From positions 1 to 64,000 of the forward strand of contig NZ_JAFIQV010000012.1 in NCBI RefSeq assembly GCF_017356015.1: DNA of 64,000 nt, given 5' to 3'. Under the pieces are notes generated by a model. It was not told where the DNA came from, searched no databases, and worked only from the letters and a program-made list of their open reading frames with translations. Origin of the DNA: Azospirillum sp. SYSU D00513. GTDB lineage: Bacteria > Pseudomonadota > Alphaproteobacteria > Azospirillales > Azospirillaceae. The translations under genes and the position numbers were made by a program. Shown here piece after piece: positions 29,169 to 37,315 of the stretch. The number at the start of each line of letters is the position of its first letter. Positions within the stretch are counted from its first letter, which is position 1.

Positions 29169-30041
29169 ATGGCCGACATCACGCACGGGCACGCGCCAAA
29201 CACCCCCTCCGCCGGCCACTCGGCGGGCGAGGGCATTCCGCATCCCTATCACCTTGTGAAGCCGAGCCCCTGGCCGCTCCTCAGCGCCTTCGCGGGCGGT
29301 CTGCTGGCCGTCGGCCTCGTCACCTACATGCACGACGGCGGCTGGTGGCTGCTGGCGCTCGGCGTCCTGTCGATCCTCTTCGTGATGTACGGCTGGTGGC
29401 GCGACATCCTGAAGGAGTCGATTCAGGAGAAGGCGCACACCCCGGTCGTCAAGATCGGCCTGCGTTACGGCATGGCGCTGTTCATCGCGTCCGAGGTGAT
29501 GTTCTTCGCGGCCTTCTTCTGGGCCTTCTTCGACGCCGCCCTGTTCCCGAAGGTGTTCGAGGCGAACCCGAACGGCGCCTGGCCCCCCGCCAACATCACG
29601 ACGGTGGACGCCTTCCACCTGCCGCTGATGATGACGCTGATCCTGCTGCTGTCCGGCACCACGGTGACCTGGGCGCACCACGCCATCATCGAGGGCAACC
29701 GGAAGGACGCCACCAAGGCGCTCGGCCTGACCGTGCTGCTCGGCATCCTCTTCACGGCCGTGCAGGTCTACGAGTACGCGCACGCCCCGTTCGGCTTCAC
29801 CGACGGCATCTATCCGTCGGCCTTCTACATGGCCACCGGCTTCCACGGCTTCCACGTGCTGGTCGGCACGGTCTTCCTCCTCGTCTGCTGGTTCCGCAGC
29901 ATGAAGGGCCACTTCACCCCGCAGAGCCACTTCGGCTTCGAGGCGGCGGCCTGGTACTGGCACTTCGTCGACGTGGTCTGGCTGTTCCTGTTCGTGTCGG
30001 TCTACTGGTGGGGTTCCGCCGGCGGGGCGACCGGTCATTGA
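29169..30041 (+). CDS. ctaE: Cytochrome c oxidase subunit III
   Basis: 290 aa from ATG 29169, which has GGAGAAG directly upstream; a TTG three codons earlier is less likely. Seven membrane helices with conserved YGWWRDILKES, SEVMFFAAFFWAFFDAALFP, TWAHHAII and FYMATGFHGFHVLVGTVFL. It stabilises the oxidase core. The stop overlaps a TTG start of the DUF983 gene (TTGA), suggesting coupled translation. Confidence 0.97.
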   Translation: MADITHGHAPNTPSAGHSAGEGIPHPYHLVKPSPWPLLSAFAGGLLAVGLVTYMHDGGWWLLALGVLSILFVMYGWWRDILKESIQEKAHTPVVKIGLRYGMALFIASEVMFFAAFFWAFFDAALFPKVFEANPNGAWPPANITTVDAFHLPLMMTLILLLSGTTVTWAHHAIIEGNRKDATKALGLTVLLGILFTAVQVYEYAHAPFGFTDGIYPSAFYMATGFHGFHVLVGTVFLLVCWFRSMKGHFTPQSHFGFEAAAWYWHFVDVVWLFLFVSVYWWGSAGGATGH

Positions 30042-30400
30042 CCGGCCCTGGGGCCACGGTCTCTCCCATCGCCGCGGGCATGCGTTGCGCATGCCCGCGC
30101 TGCGGCCGGGGCAAGCTGTTCAGCGGCTTCCTCACCGTGGCCGAGCGGTGCGGGGTCTGTGGCCTCGACCTCGCGAAGCAGGACAGCGGGGACGGCCCGG
30201 CCGTCTTCCTGATCTTCATTCTCGGCTTCATCGCCGTTCCGCCGATCCTTCTGTTCTCGATGAACGTCGATTGGCCGCTGTGGCTCCACGCGATCGTGTG
30301 GAGCGTTCTGATTCTGGGGCTGGCGCTCGGCATGCTGCGCCCGGCCAAGGCGGCCGTCATCGCCATTCAATACCATCACCGCCGCGACCTCGAGGGATAG
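30038..30400 (+). CDS. DUF983 family membrane protein with zinc-ribbon-like cysteines
   Basis: 120 aa from TTG 30038, overlapping the ctaE stop; an internal ATG at 30080 would cut into the conserved SPIAAGM start. The N-terminus has CACPRCGRGKLFSG and CGVCGLDL, two Cys pairs that look metal-binding, followed by two membrane helices (about 52-74 and 78-98). DUF983 genes regularly sit between ctaE and surf1 in alphaproteobacteria, which implies a role in oxidase biogenesis; the activity is unknown. Confidence 0.85.
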   Translation: MTGPGATVSPIAAGMRCACPRCGRGKLFSGFLTVAERCGVCGLDLAKQDSGDGPAVFLIFILGFIAVPPILLFSMNVDWPLWLHAIVWSVLILGLALGMLRPAKAAVIAIQYHHRRDLEG

Positions 30401-30403
30401 CCC

Positions 30404-31153
30404 ATGCCATCCGGAGGTGAAGCCAGGCTCGCCACGCAGGGCGGTCGCCGGTTCCGTCCGTCCCTTTGGGCGACGCTCATCACCGTTCCCGCCGTCGCCG
30501 CCATGCTGGCGCTTGGCACCTGGCAGTTGAACCGTCTGCAATGGAAGACCGCGCTTCAGGAGCGCGTCGCCCAAAGCCTGACCGCCCCCGCCGTGCCTCT
30601 GCCGGCAAGCCTTGACGATCCCGCCGCCTGGGAGTTCCGCCCCGTCACGTTGACCGGCCGCTTCCTGCACGACAAGGAACTGCGCGTCGTCGCCCGCCCG
30701 CGCCAGGGCCAGGTCGGCTACGAGATCGTCACGCCCTTCGAGCGCGCGGGCGGCCCGCCGATCCTCGTGAACCGCGGCTTTGTCCCGATGGACCGGGCCG
30801 ACCCCACGGCGCGCGCGGGCGGGCAGGTCGCCGGCGCGGTCACGGTGGCCGGCACCGTCCGGCTGCCGCAGGAGGCCGGTCTCTTCCAACCCGGCAACAG
30901 CCCTGGCGCCAGCAGCTGGATGCGCGTCGATCCGCCGGCGATGGCCGCCGCGGTGGGGCTGGCCGAGGTGGCGCCGGTCATCGTGGAACTGTCGCCCGGC
31001 CAGTCGCCGGGCGGGCTCCCGGCCGGCGTCGAGCAGCATGTCGAGCTGCCGAACAACCACCTGCAATACGCCTTCACCTGGTACAGCTTCGGGGCCACAC
31101 TCGCGGTCATCTACGTCCTGTCGCAACGCCGCCGGAAGGAGTCCACGCCATGA
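30404..31153 (+). CDS. SURF1 family cytochrome oxidase biogenesis protein
   Basis: 249 aa with two membrane helices (about 23-42 and 222-240) bracketing a periplasmic domain. Typical signatures: LGTWQLNRLQWKTAL near the first helix, LVNRGFVPMDRA in the middle, and LPNNHLQYAFTWYSFGATLAVIYV at the end. SURF1 (Shy1) promotes haem a insertion into subunit I. Last gene of the oxidase block; its stop overlaps the next start (ATGA), so the M32 peptidase is probably co-transcribed. Confidence 0.95.
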   Translation: MPSGGEARLATQGGRRFRPSLWATLITVPAVAAMLALGTWQLNRLQWKTALQERVAQSLTAPAVPLPASLDDPAAWEFRPVTLTGRFLHDKELRVVARPRQGQVGYEIVTPFERAGGPPILVNRGFVPMDRADPTARAGGQVAGAVTVAGTVRLPQEAGLFQPGNSPGASSWMRVDPPAMAAAVGLAEVAPVIVELSPGQSPGGLPAGVEQHVELPNNHLQYAFTWYSFGATLAVIYVLSQRRRKESTP

Positions 31154-32667
31154 CCACCACGACCCTGGCGAAGCCGGACGCCTACCGCGAACTCGAGCGC
31201 CGCTTCCACCGCATCGCGGCGATCAGCGATGCGCTGGGCATCCTCGGCTGGGACAGCCAGACCATGATGCCGGACGGCGCCAATGACGGGCGGGGCGAGC
31301 AGACGGCCACGCTGTCGGTCCTCGCGCACGAGCTGGCGACCGATCCGCGCGTCGGCGACTGGCTGGAAGAGGCCGAGGGCTCCGCCGGGCTGGGCGGCTG
31401 GCAGCGCGCGAACCTGCGCGAGATGCGCCGCTCCTACCTCCACGCGACCGCCATCCCGGCGGAGCTGGTGGAGCGGACGAGCAAGGCCATCAGCAATTGC
31501 GAGATGATCTGGCGCTCCGCGCGCGCCGACAACGATTACGCTGCACTGCTTCCCTCGCTGAAGGAGGTGCTGGCCTGCGTGCGCGAGGGCGCCGAGGCCA
31601 AGGGGGCGGCGATGGGCGTCACGCCCTACGACGCGCTGCTCGACGAGCATGACCCCGGTGCCCGCGCCGAGCGCATCGACGCCGTCTTCGACGACCTCGC
31701 CGGCTTCCTGCCCGGCCTGATCGAACAGGTTCTGGAGCGGCAGGCGCGTGAACCCGCGCCGATGGTGCCGGAGGGCAGTTTCCCGGAGGCCGTTCAGAAG
31801 GCGCTCGGCGAGCGGCTGATGCGCCAAGCCGGTTTCGACTTCGAGCGCGGCCGGCTGGACGTGTCGCTGCACCCGTTCTGCGGCGGCGCCACCGATGATG
31901 TGCGGATCACCACCCGCTACGACCTGGCCGACTTCACGAAAGCCCTGATGGGCGTCATGCACGAGACCGGCCACGCCCTGTACGAGCAGGGCCGCCCGCG
32001 CGCCTGGCTGCGCCAGCCGGTGGGGCAGGCGCGGGGCATGGCGGTGCATGAGTCCCAGTCGCTGATCGTGGAGATGCAGGCCTGCCGGTCGCCGGAGTTT
32101 CTGTCCTATCTCGCCCCGCTGGCGCGGGAGGCCTTCGGCGGCACCGGCCCGGCCTGGGAGCCGGACAACCTCCGCCGTCTTTACAGCCGTGTGGAGCGCG
32201 GCTTCATCCGCGTCGATGCCGACGAGGTCACCTATCCGGCCCACGTCATCCTGCGCTACCGGTTGGAGAAGGCCATGGTGGCGGGCGACCTCGCGCTGGA
32301 GGATCTGCCCGGCGCCTGGAACGACGGCATGCGCGCGCTGCTCGGCGTGGTGCCGCCCGACGACCGGCGCGGCTGCCTTCAGGACATCCACTGGCCGAGC
32401 GGTGGCTGGGGCTATTTCCCGAGCTACACGCTCGGCGCCATGACGGCGGCCCAGCTTTTCGAGGCGGCCCATGCGGCCGAGCCGGGCCTGCGCGAGTCCC
32501 TCGCCCGGGGCGAATTCGCCCCGCTGGTCTCCTGGCTGAGGGAGAATGTGCATGCCACGGGATGCCTGCACGCCTCGGGCGACGAGCTGCTGACGGCGGC
32601 GACCGGCCGTCCGCTCGACGCCGGCGTTTTCCGGCGTCATCTGGAACGCCGCTACCTCGCCGCCTGA
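31150..32667 (+). CDS. Carboxypeptidase M32 (thermostable carboxypeptidase 1 family)
   Basis: 505 aa, full length. The zinc motif HETGH (about 270-274) within VMHETGHALYEQG is followed by GMAVHESQSL, whose Glu is the third ligand in this family. DVRITTRYDLADF and LRYRLEKAMV are further M32 marks. It removes C-terminal residues from peptides, acting in the cytoplasm in a metal-dependent way. It overlaps surf1 by four bases, an unusual partner for an oxidase operon, probably just sharing its transcript. Confidence 0.94.
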   Translation: MTTTTLAKPDAYRELERRFHRIAAISDALGILGWDSQTMMPDGANDGRGEQTATLSVLAHELATDPRVGDWLEEAEGSAGLGGWQRANLREMRRSYLHATAIPAELVERTSKAISNCEMIWRSARADNDYAALLPSLKEVLACVREGAEAKGAAMGVTPYDALLDEHDPGARAERIDAVFDDLAGFLPGLIEQVLERQAREPAPMVPEGSFPEAVQKALGERLMRQAGFDFERGRLDVSLHPFCGGATDDVRITTRYDLADFTKALMGVMHETGHALYEQGRPRAWLRQPVGQARGMAVHESQSLIVEMQACRSPEFLSYLAPLAREAFGGTGPAWEPDNLRRLYSRVERGFIRVDADEVTYPAHVILRYRLEKAMVAGDLALEDLPGAWNDGMRALLGVVPPDDRRGCLQDIHWPSGGWGYFPSYTLGAMTAAQLFEAAHAAEPGLRESLARGEFAPLVSWLRENVHATGCLHASGDELLTAATGRPLDAGVFRRHLERRYLAA

Positions 32668-32812
32668 CGGTAAGGCCGGCGTCCTGGCATAACCGGCGGA
32701 GCGGGGCTGCGGCGCACAGCCATCGCTTGCGCCGGATGCGGGGTATCGCTAACTATGCCCTCTTGCATCGGCCCGGCGTCATGGCCGGTCCAGTCAAGGC
32801 GGAGAGTGAGTG

Positions 32813-34240
32813 GTGCGGTATGTCAGCACGCGGGGCACGGCCCCGGTTCTGGGCTTCGAGGATGTGCTCCTGGCGGGGCTCGCCCGCGACGGCGGCCTTT
32901 ATGTGCCCCAGGAGTGGCCGCGCTTCTCCGCCGACGAGATCCGCGCCATGCGCGGGCTGCCCTACAGCGAGATCGCCGTCCGCGTGATGCTGCCCTTCCT
33001 CGGCGGCGCCATCGCCGAGGACGAGTTCCGCGCCATCGTTCGGGACGCCTACGCCAGCTTCGACCACAACGCCGTCACGCCGCTGGTCCAGCTCGACCAG
33101 AAGACCTTCGTGCTGGAGCTGTTTCACGGCCCGACCCTGGCCTTCAAGGACGTGGCGCTCCAGCTCCTCGGGCGCCTTTTCGACCATGTGCTGGCAAAGC
33201 GCGGCGAGCGCGTCACCATCGTCGGCGCGACCTCCGGCGACACCGGCTCGGCCGCCATCGAGGCCTGCCGCGACCGTGAGAACGTGGACATCTTCATCCT
33301 GCATCCGAAGGGCCGCACGTCGGAGGTGCAGCGCCGCCAGATGACGAGCGTCCTGTCCGGCAACGTGCACAACATCGCGCTGGACGGCACCTTCGACGAC
33401 TGTCAGGACATCGTGAAGGCGATGTTCAACGATGGGCCTTTCCGGGACCGGATCGGGCTCTCGGCGGTGAACTCCATCAACTGGGCCCGCATCATGGCCC
33501 AGATCGTCTATTACTTCACGGCCGCGGTGGCGCTCGGCGCGCCGGACCGCAAGGTCGCCTTCACGGTCCCGACCGGCAACTTCGGCAACGTCTACGCCGC
33601 CTACGGCGCGCGGGCGATGGGGCTGCCGGTCGAGAAGCTGGTGGTCGGCTCCAACGCCAACGACATTCTGGCCCGCTTCTTCCAGAGCGGCACGATGTCG
33701 ATGGTGCCGGTCATGCCCACCTCCAGCCCGAGCATGGACATCCAGATCTCCTCCAACTTCGAGCGTCTCCTGTTCGACCTGCTGGGCCGCGACGGCGCCA
33801 AGGTGGTGGAGGCGATGAACCGCTTCCGGGCGGAAGGGCGCTTCACCGTGTCCGACGGCCAGCTCGCCGAGGCCCTGACCGTCTTCGCCGGCCACCGGGT
33901 CGATGAGGCCGGCACCATGGCCACCATCGAGCAGACCTGGCGCGAGTGCGTCTATCTGGTCGATCCGCACACCGCGGTGGGCGTCGCCTCGGCCGCCGCG
34001 GCGCTGCCGTCGCTCAGCCCGGACGTCGCGATGGTGGTTCTCGCCACCGCCCATCCCGCCAAGTTCCCCGACGCGGTCGAGAAGGCCACCGGCCACCGGC
34101 CGGAGCTGCCGCCGCGCCTGTCCGATCTGTATGTGCGCGAGGAGCGGCTGACGGACCTGCCGAACGATCTCGCTGTTGTTCAGGACTACGTCACGTCGCG
34201 CGCCCGCGCCGCCGCCAGCGCCGCACAGGAGACCGCATGA
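32813..34240 (+). CDS. thrC: Threonine synthase
   Basis: 475 aa. Start GTG 32813 gives the family opening (M)RYVSTRG; a GTG directly before it is equally open to use, as GGAG fits both. A PLP fold type II enzyme: the Schiff-base Lys is in GPTLAFKD (about 112), the phosphate site in TSGDTGSAA and the glycine loop in PTGNFGN. It converts O-phosphohomoserine to threonine. thrB, which makes that substrate, lies 7 kb away on the other strand. The stop overlaps the M16 peptidase start (ATGA). Confidence 0.97.
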   Translation: MRYVSTRGTAPVLGFEDVLLAGLARDGGLYVPQEWPRFSADEIRAMRGLPYSEIAVRVMLPFLGGAIAEDEFRAIVRDAYASFDHNAVTPLVQLDQKTFVLELFHGPTLAFKDVALQLLGRLFDHVLAKRGERVTIVGATSGDTGSAAIEACRDRENVDIFILHPKGRTSEVQRRQMTSVLSGNVHNIALDGTFDDCQDIVKAMFNDGPFRDRIGLSAVNSINWARIMAQIVYYFTAAVALGAPDRKVAFTVPTGNFGNVYAAYGARAMGLPVEKLVVGSNANDILARFFQSGTMSMVPVMPTSSPSMDIQISSNFERLLFDLLGRDGAKVVEAMNRFRAEGRFTVSDGQLAEALTVFAGHRVDEAGTMATIEQTWRECVYLVDPHTAVGVASAAAALPSLSPDVAMVVLATAHPAKFPDAVEKATGHRPELPPRLSDLYVREERLTDLPNDLAVVQDYVTSRARAAASAAQETA

Positions 34241-35538
34241 GCCCCGTCCAGGTTGCCCCGAACCGCACCACCCTCCGCCAGGGCTCCGTCCAGGTCACCA
34301 CCCTGTCCAACGGCCTCCGCGTGGCCACCGACAGCATGCCCGACGTGCAGTCGGTGTCGCTGGGCTGCTGGGTCGGCGTGGGCACGCGCAACGAGGCGGC
34401 CAGCGTCAACGGCGTCGCCCACCTTGTCGAGCACATGCTCTTCAAGGGCACGGAGCGGCGCAGCGCCTTCCGCATCTCCGAGGAGATCGAGAATGTCGGC
34501 GGGCAGCTGAACGCCTACACCACGCGCGAGCACACGGCCTATTACGCCAAGGTCCTGCACGAGGACACCGGCCTGGCGCTGGACCTCATCGCCGACATGC
34601 TCCAGAACTCGCTGATCGACGCCGAGGAGTTGACGCGCGAGCGGGCCGTGGTGTTGCAGGAGATCGGGCAGGCCGCCGACACGCCCGACGACATCATCTT
34701 CGACCATTTCCAGGCCACCGCCTTCCCGGACCAGGCGCTCGGCCGCGCCGTCCTCGGCTCCGCCGAGATCGTCGGCGCGCTCCCGCGCGAGGCGCTGGTG
34801 GACTATGTCGGCCGCAACTACGGCGCCTCCAGCATCGTGCTGTCGGCGGCGGGCCGCATCGAGCATGACCGCTTCGTGGCCCTTGCCGAGAAGGCCTTCG
34901 CACGGCTTCCGAAGGGTGACGTCCGGGATCCGGAGCCGGCCCGCTACATGGGCGGCGACTTCCGCGAGGCGCGCGACCTGGAGCAGATGCACCTGGTCCT
35001 TGGTTTCGACGGCGTCGGGGTGCATGACCCGGACTTCTACGCCCATTCCGTCTTCTCGACCTTGCTCGGCGGCGGCATGTCGTCGCGCCTGTTCCAGGAG
35101 GTGCGCGAGAAGCGCGGCCTCGTCTACTCGATCTACAGCTTCGCCAGCGCCTACCGCGACGGCGGCCTGTTCGGCGTCTATGCCGGCACCGGTGAGGAGG
35201 AGGTGGCGGAGCTGGTCCCCGTCGTCTGCGACGAGATCGCCAAGGTCGCCCACGAGGTGACGGAGGACGAGGTCGCCCGCGCCCGCGCGCAGCTCCGTGC
35301 CGGCACGCTGATGGGGCTGGAGGGCACCATGTCCCGCTGCGAGACGCTCGGGCAGCAGCTGCTGGTCTACGACCGCCCGATCCCCGTGGAAGAGGTGGTG
35401 GAGAAGATCGGCGCCGTCGACCGCGCGGCGGTGATCCGGGTCGCCGAGCGGCTGCGTCGCAGCCGTCCGACCGTGGCGGCGCTCGGTCCGCTGGACCGTC
35501 TGGAGGATTATGACCGGATCGCGGCCCGCTTGGCGTAA
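34237..35538 (+). CDS. M16 family zinc metallopeptidase (processing-peptidase-like)
   Basis: 433 aa. The inverted zinc motif HLVEH (62-66), in GVAHLVEHMLFKGT, with the distal Glu in ERAVVLQEI (about 142), makes an active M16B peptidase resembling the beta subunit of mitochondrial processing peptidase. A second, inactive M16 half with GGGMSSRLFQEVREKRGLVYSIYSF follows. It is coupled to thrC through ATGA. The thrC-M16-GNAT order is recurrent in alphaproteobacteria as far as I recall. The physiological substrate is unknown. Confidence 0.95.
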   Translation: MSPVQVAPNRTTLRQGSVQVTTLSNGLRVATDSMPDVQSVSLGCWVGVGTRNEAASVNGVAHLVEHMLFKGTERRSAFRISEEIENVGGQLNAYTTREHTAYYAKVLHEDTGLALDLIADMLQNSLIDAEELTRERAVVLQEIGQAADTPDDIIFDHFQATAFPDQALGRAVLGSAEIVGALPREALVDYVGRNYGASSIVLSAAGRIEHDRFVALAEKAFARLPKGDVRDPEPARYMGGDFREARDLEQMHLVLGFDGVGVHDPDFYAHSVFSTLLGGGMSSRLFQEVREKRGLVYSIYSFASAYRDGGLFGVYAGTGEEEVAELVPVVCDEIAKVAHEVTEDEVARARAQLRAGTLMGLEGTMSRCETLGQQLLVYDRPIPVEEVVEKIGAVDRAAVIRVAERLRRSRPTVAALGPLDRLEDYDRIAARLA

Positions 35539-35553
35539 GGGAGTGGCGGCGCC

Positions 35554-36144
35554 ATGATCCGCCTGCTCGGCAGCGGCCTCATCAGCCCACCGGCCGTCCG
35601 CCTGGACGGCCCCCATTGCTACATCCGCCCGCCGCTGCCGCGCGACTGGCGGGATTGGGCTGACCTCCGCGCGGCCTCGCGGGATTTCCTGACGCCGTGG
35701 GAGCCCACTTGGCCGGCGGACGCGCTGACCCGCACCGCCTTTGGCCGCCGCCTGCGGCGGCAGGCGCAGGAATGGCGCGACGACGAGGGCTACAGCTTCC
35801 TGACCTTCGACCTTTCCACCGACCGGGTGGTCGGAGGGCTCGGGCTGTCGAACGTTCGGCGGGGCGTCGCCCAGACCGCCACGCTCGGCTACTGGGTCGG
35901 GGAGCCCTTTGCCCGCAATGGCTACATCTCCGCCTCGACGCGGCTGATCCTCGATTTCGCCTTCGGACAGCTCGGCCTGCACCGGGTGGAGGCGGCCTGC
36001 CTCCCGACCAACGCCGCCAGCCGGGGGCTGCTGGAGAAAGTCGGCTTCACGCACGAGGGTTATGCACGAGGATACCTGCGCATCGACGGGTCCTGGCGCG
36101 ACCACGTGCTCTACGCCGTGCTGCGCGAGGAGTGGCGCGGCTGA
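35554..36144 (+). CDS. GNAT N-acetyltransferase, RimJ/RimL type
   Basis: 196 aa with a full GNAT domain: YIRPPLPRDWRDWADLRA at the start, GLGLSNVRRG, ATLGYWVGEPFARNGYISAS (acetyl-CoA pyrophosphate loop region), and EAACLPTNAASRGLLEKVGFTHEG near the end. This subfamily contains the ribosomal-protein alanine acetyltransferases RimJ and RimL, but also other acetylases, so the substrate is not certain. It follows the M16 gene after 15 bp and is probably the last gene of the thrC operon. Confidence 0.9.
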   Translation: MIRLLGSGLISPPAVRLDGPHCYIRPPLPRDWRDWADLRAASRDFLTPWEPTWPADALTRTAFGRRLRRQAQEWRDDEGYSFLTFDLSTDRVVGGLGLSNVRRGVAQTATLGYWVGEPFARNGYISASTRLILDFAFGQLGLHRVEAACLPTNAASRGLLEKVGFTHEGYARGYLRIDGSWRDHVLYAVLREEWRG

Positions 36145-36201
36145 GAGGGCCTTAACCCCATTTCGTTGGCGTGGGGGCCTGCACGTTTAACCACGCCTTA
36201 A

Positions 36202-36244
36202 CCACTTCATGCGAATAATCTGCAAGATTGCATGCGTGAAGTGG
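36202..36244 (+). promoter_or_regulatory. Hairpin covering the ribosome-site region of the 72-aa gene
   Basis: CCACTTCATGC (36202-36212) pairs with GCGTGAAGTGG (36234-36244) over 11 bp with one G-T pair, and AATCT with AGATT can pair inside. The right arm ends seven bases before the ATG at 36252 and includes the only purine-rich stretch able to act as a ribosome site (GAAGTGGA). The fold could limit translation. It could instead be a protein-binding palindrome. Confidence 0.5.
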
Positions 36245-36251
36245 ATCGAAC

Positions 36252-36470
36252 ATGTCTGAACACCCGATCTTCAAGCAACAAAGTTCCTATCACTGGACCG
36301 TCGAGCATCAGGGCCGTTCGGCGGAGCTGCATTACGAGCAGGCCGGTTTCCAGAGCGGCTGGGCCGTCTACAGCGGGAACCACCTCGTCGAGCGTTGTGC
36401 CGAGCTGATGCAGGCGCGCCGCGTCGCCGCAGCGCTGGTCACCCGCCAGGCGGAACTCCAGGCCGCCTGA
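36252..36470 (+). CDS. Small hypothetical protein
   Basis: 72 aa, soluble, no signal peptide or membrane helix, one Cys. The N-terminal half looks like two or three beta strands (SSYHWTVEHQGRSAELHYEQAGFQSGWAVYSG), followed by a helix (HLVERCAELMQARRVAAALVTRQAELQ). I recognise no family. It has its own upstream hairpin and a downstream bidirectional terminator, so it is a single-gene unit. Codon use resembles its neighbours. Confidence 0.65.
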   Translation: MSEHPIFKQQSSYHWTVEHQGRSAELHYEQAGFQSGWAVYSGNHLVERCAELMQARRVAAALVTRQAELQAA

Positions 36471-36496
36471 CGGCACGGAACGTCTCCGACCAACGG

Positions 36497-36532
36497 AAAA
36501 GGGCCGCGCCTGTCGAAGGCGCGGCCCTTTTC
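36497..36532. terminator. Bidirectional intrinsic terminator
   Basis: A perfect 14-bp stem (36497-36510 with 36518-36531) and a seven-base loop, A-tract on the left and T-tract on the right. It separates the converging 72-aa gene and yqgE. Confidence 0.92.
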
Positions 36533-36563
36533 GTACCAGGTGCCAGTCCGGCCCCCGACGGGA

Positions 36564-37139
36564 TCAGGCGTGCCCGGCCTCGCCCGACAGCATGGAGAGG
36601 CTGACGCCGAGCTTGGCGATGGAGCGTTCCCACTTGCTTTCCAGGTTGGTGTCGAACAGAAGCTCCTCGTCGCAGGGCACGTTGAGCCAGCCGTTGGCCT
36701 GGATCTCCTGGTCGAGCTGTCCCGGCCCCCAGCCGGCATAGCCCAGCAGCATCAGGGTGCGGCGCGGTCCGCGGTCCTCGGAAATCGCCCGCAGGATGTC
36801 GATGGTCGCGGTCAGCGCCACTTCGTCGTTCACGACCAGCGTCCCGTCGCGGACATAGTCCGTCGAATGCAGGACGAAGCCGCGCCCCGACTCCACCGGC
36901 CCGCCGTAGTGGACGGGCATGCTAGGAACCGGCTCCTTGGCCTCGATGTCGAGCTGTTCCAGCAGGTCCTCGAAGGTGACCGACCCGAACAGCCGGTTCA
37001 CGACGAGGCCCATGGCACCCTCTTCGTTGTGAGCGCACAGATAGATCACGCTTCGCTGGAAACGGGGATCGTTCATCGCGGGCATCGCGATGAGAAGCTG
37101 GCCGGTGAGATACGCCGAGGATTCGGTCTTTGTCGGCAT
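36564..37139 (-). CDS. YqgE/AlgH family protein
   Basis: 191 aa covering the whole DUF179 domain. Conserved features: YLTGQLLIAMPAMNDPRFQRSVIYLCAHNEEGAMGLVVNR, HYGGPVESGRGFVLHS, and LLGYAGWGPGQLDQEIQANGWL, all hallmarks of YqgE. The E. coli gene lies next to the Holliday resolvase yqgF, but the function remains unclear; the Pseudomonas relative AlgH affects alginate production. It is divergent from the DsbD gene across 176 bp. Confidence 0.95.
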   Translation of the reverse strand: MPTKTESSAYLTGQLLIAMPAMNDPRFQRSVIYLCAHNEEGAMGLVVNRLFGSVTFEDLLEQLDIEAKEPVPSMPVHYGGPVESGRGFVLHSTDYVRDGTLVVNDEVALTATIDILRAISEDRGPRRTLMLLGYAGWGPGQLDQEIQANGWLNVPCDEELLFDTNLESKWERSIAKLGVSLSMLSGEAGHA

Positions 37140-37315
37140 ATGGGTCTATCCTCGTCTTCCGCGTCTTGATTCAGGGGTGAAGGCCCGGCTGGGTCTTCCG
37201 TTCCGCCCGTTTTCGTCCCACATGTGGCGAGCATGACAGGACGGGCAAAGCTTTGTCATCCGGTAATCGGTCGGTTTATCCTGTCAACTTTCACATATGA
37301 GAAACAGTCCAAGCG

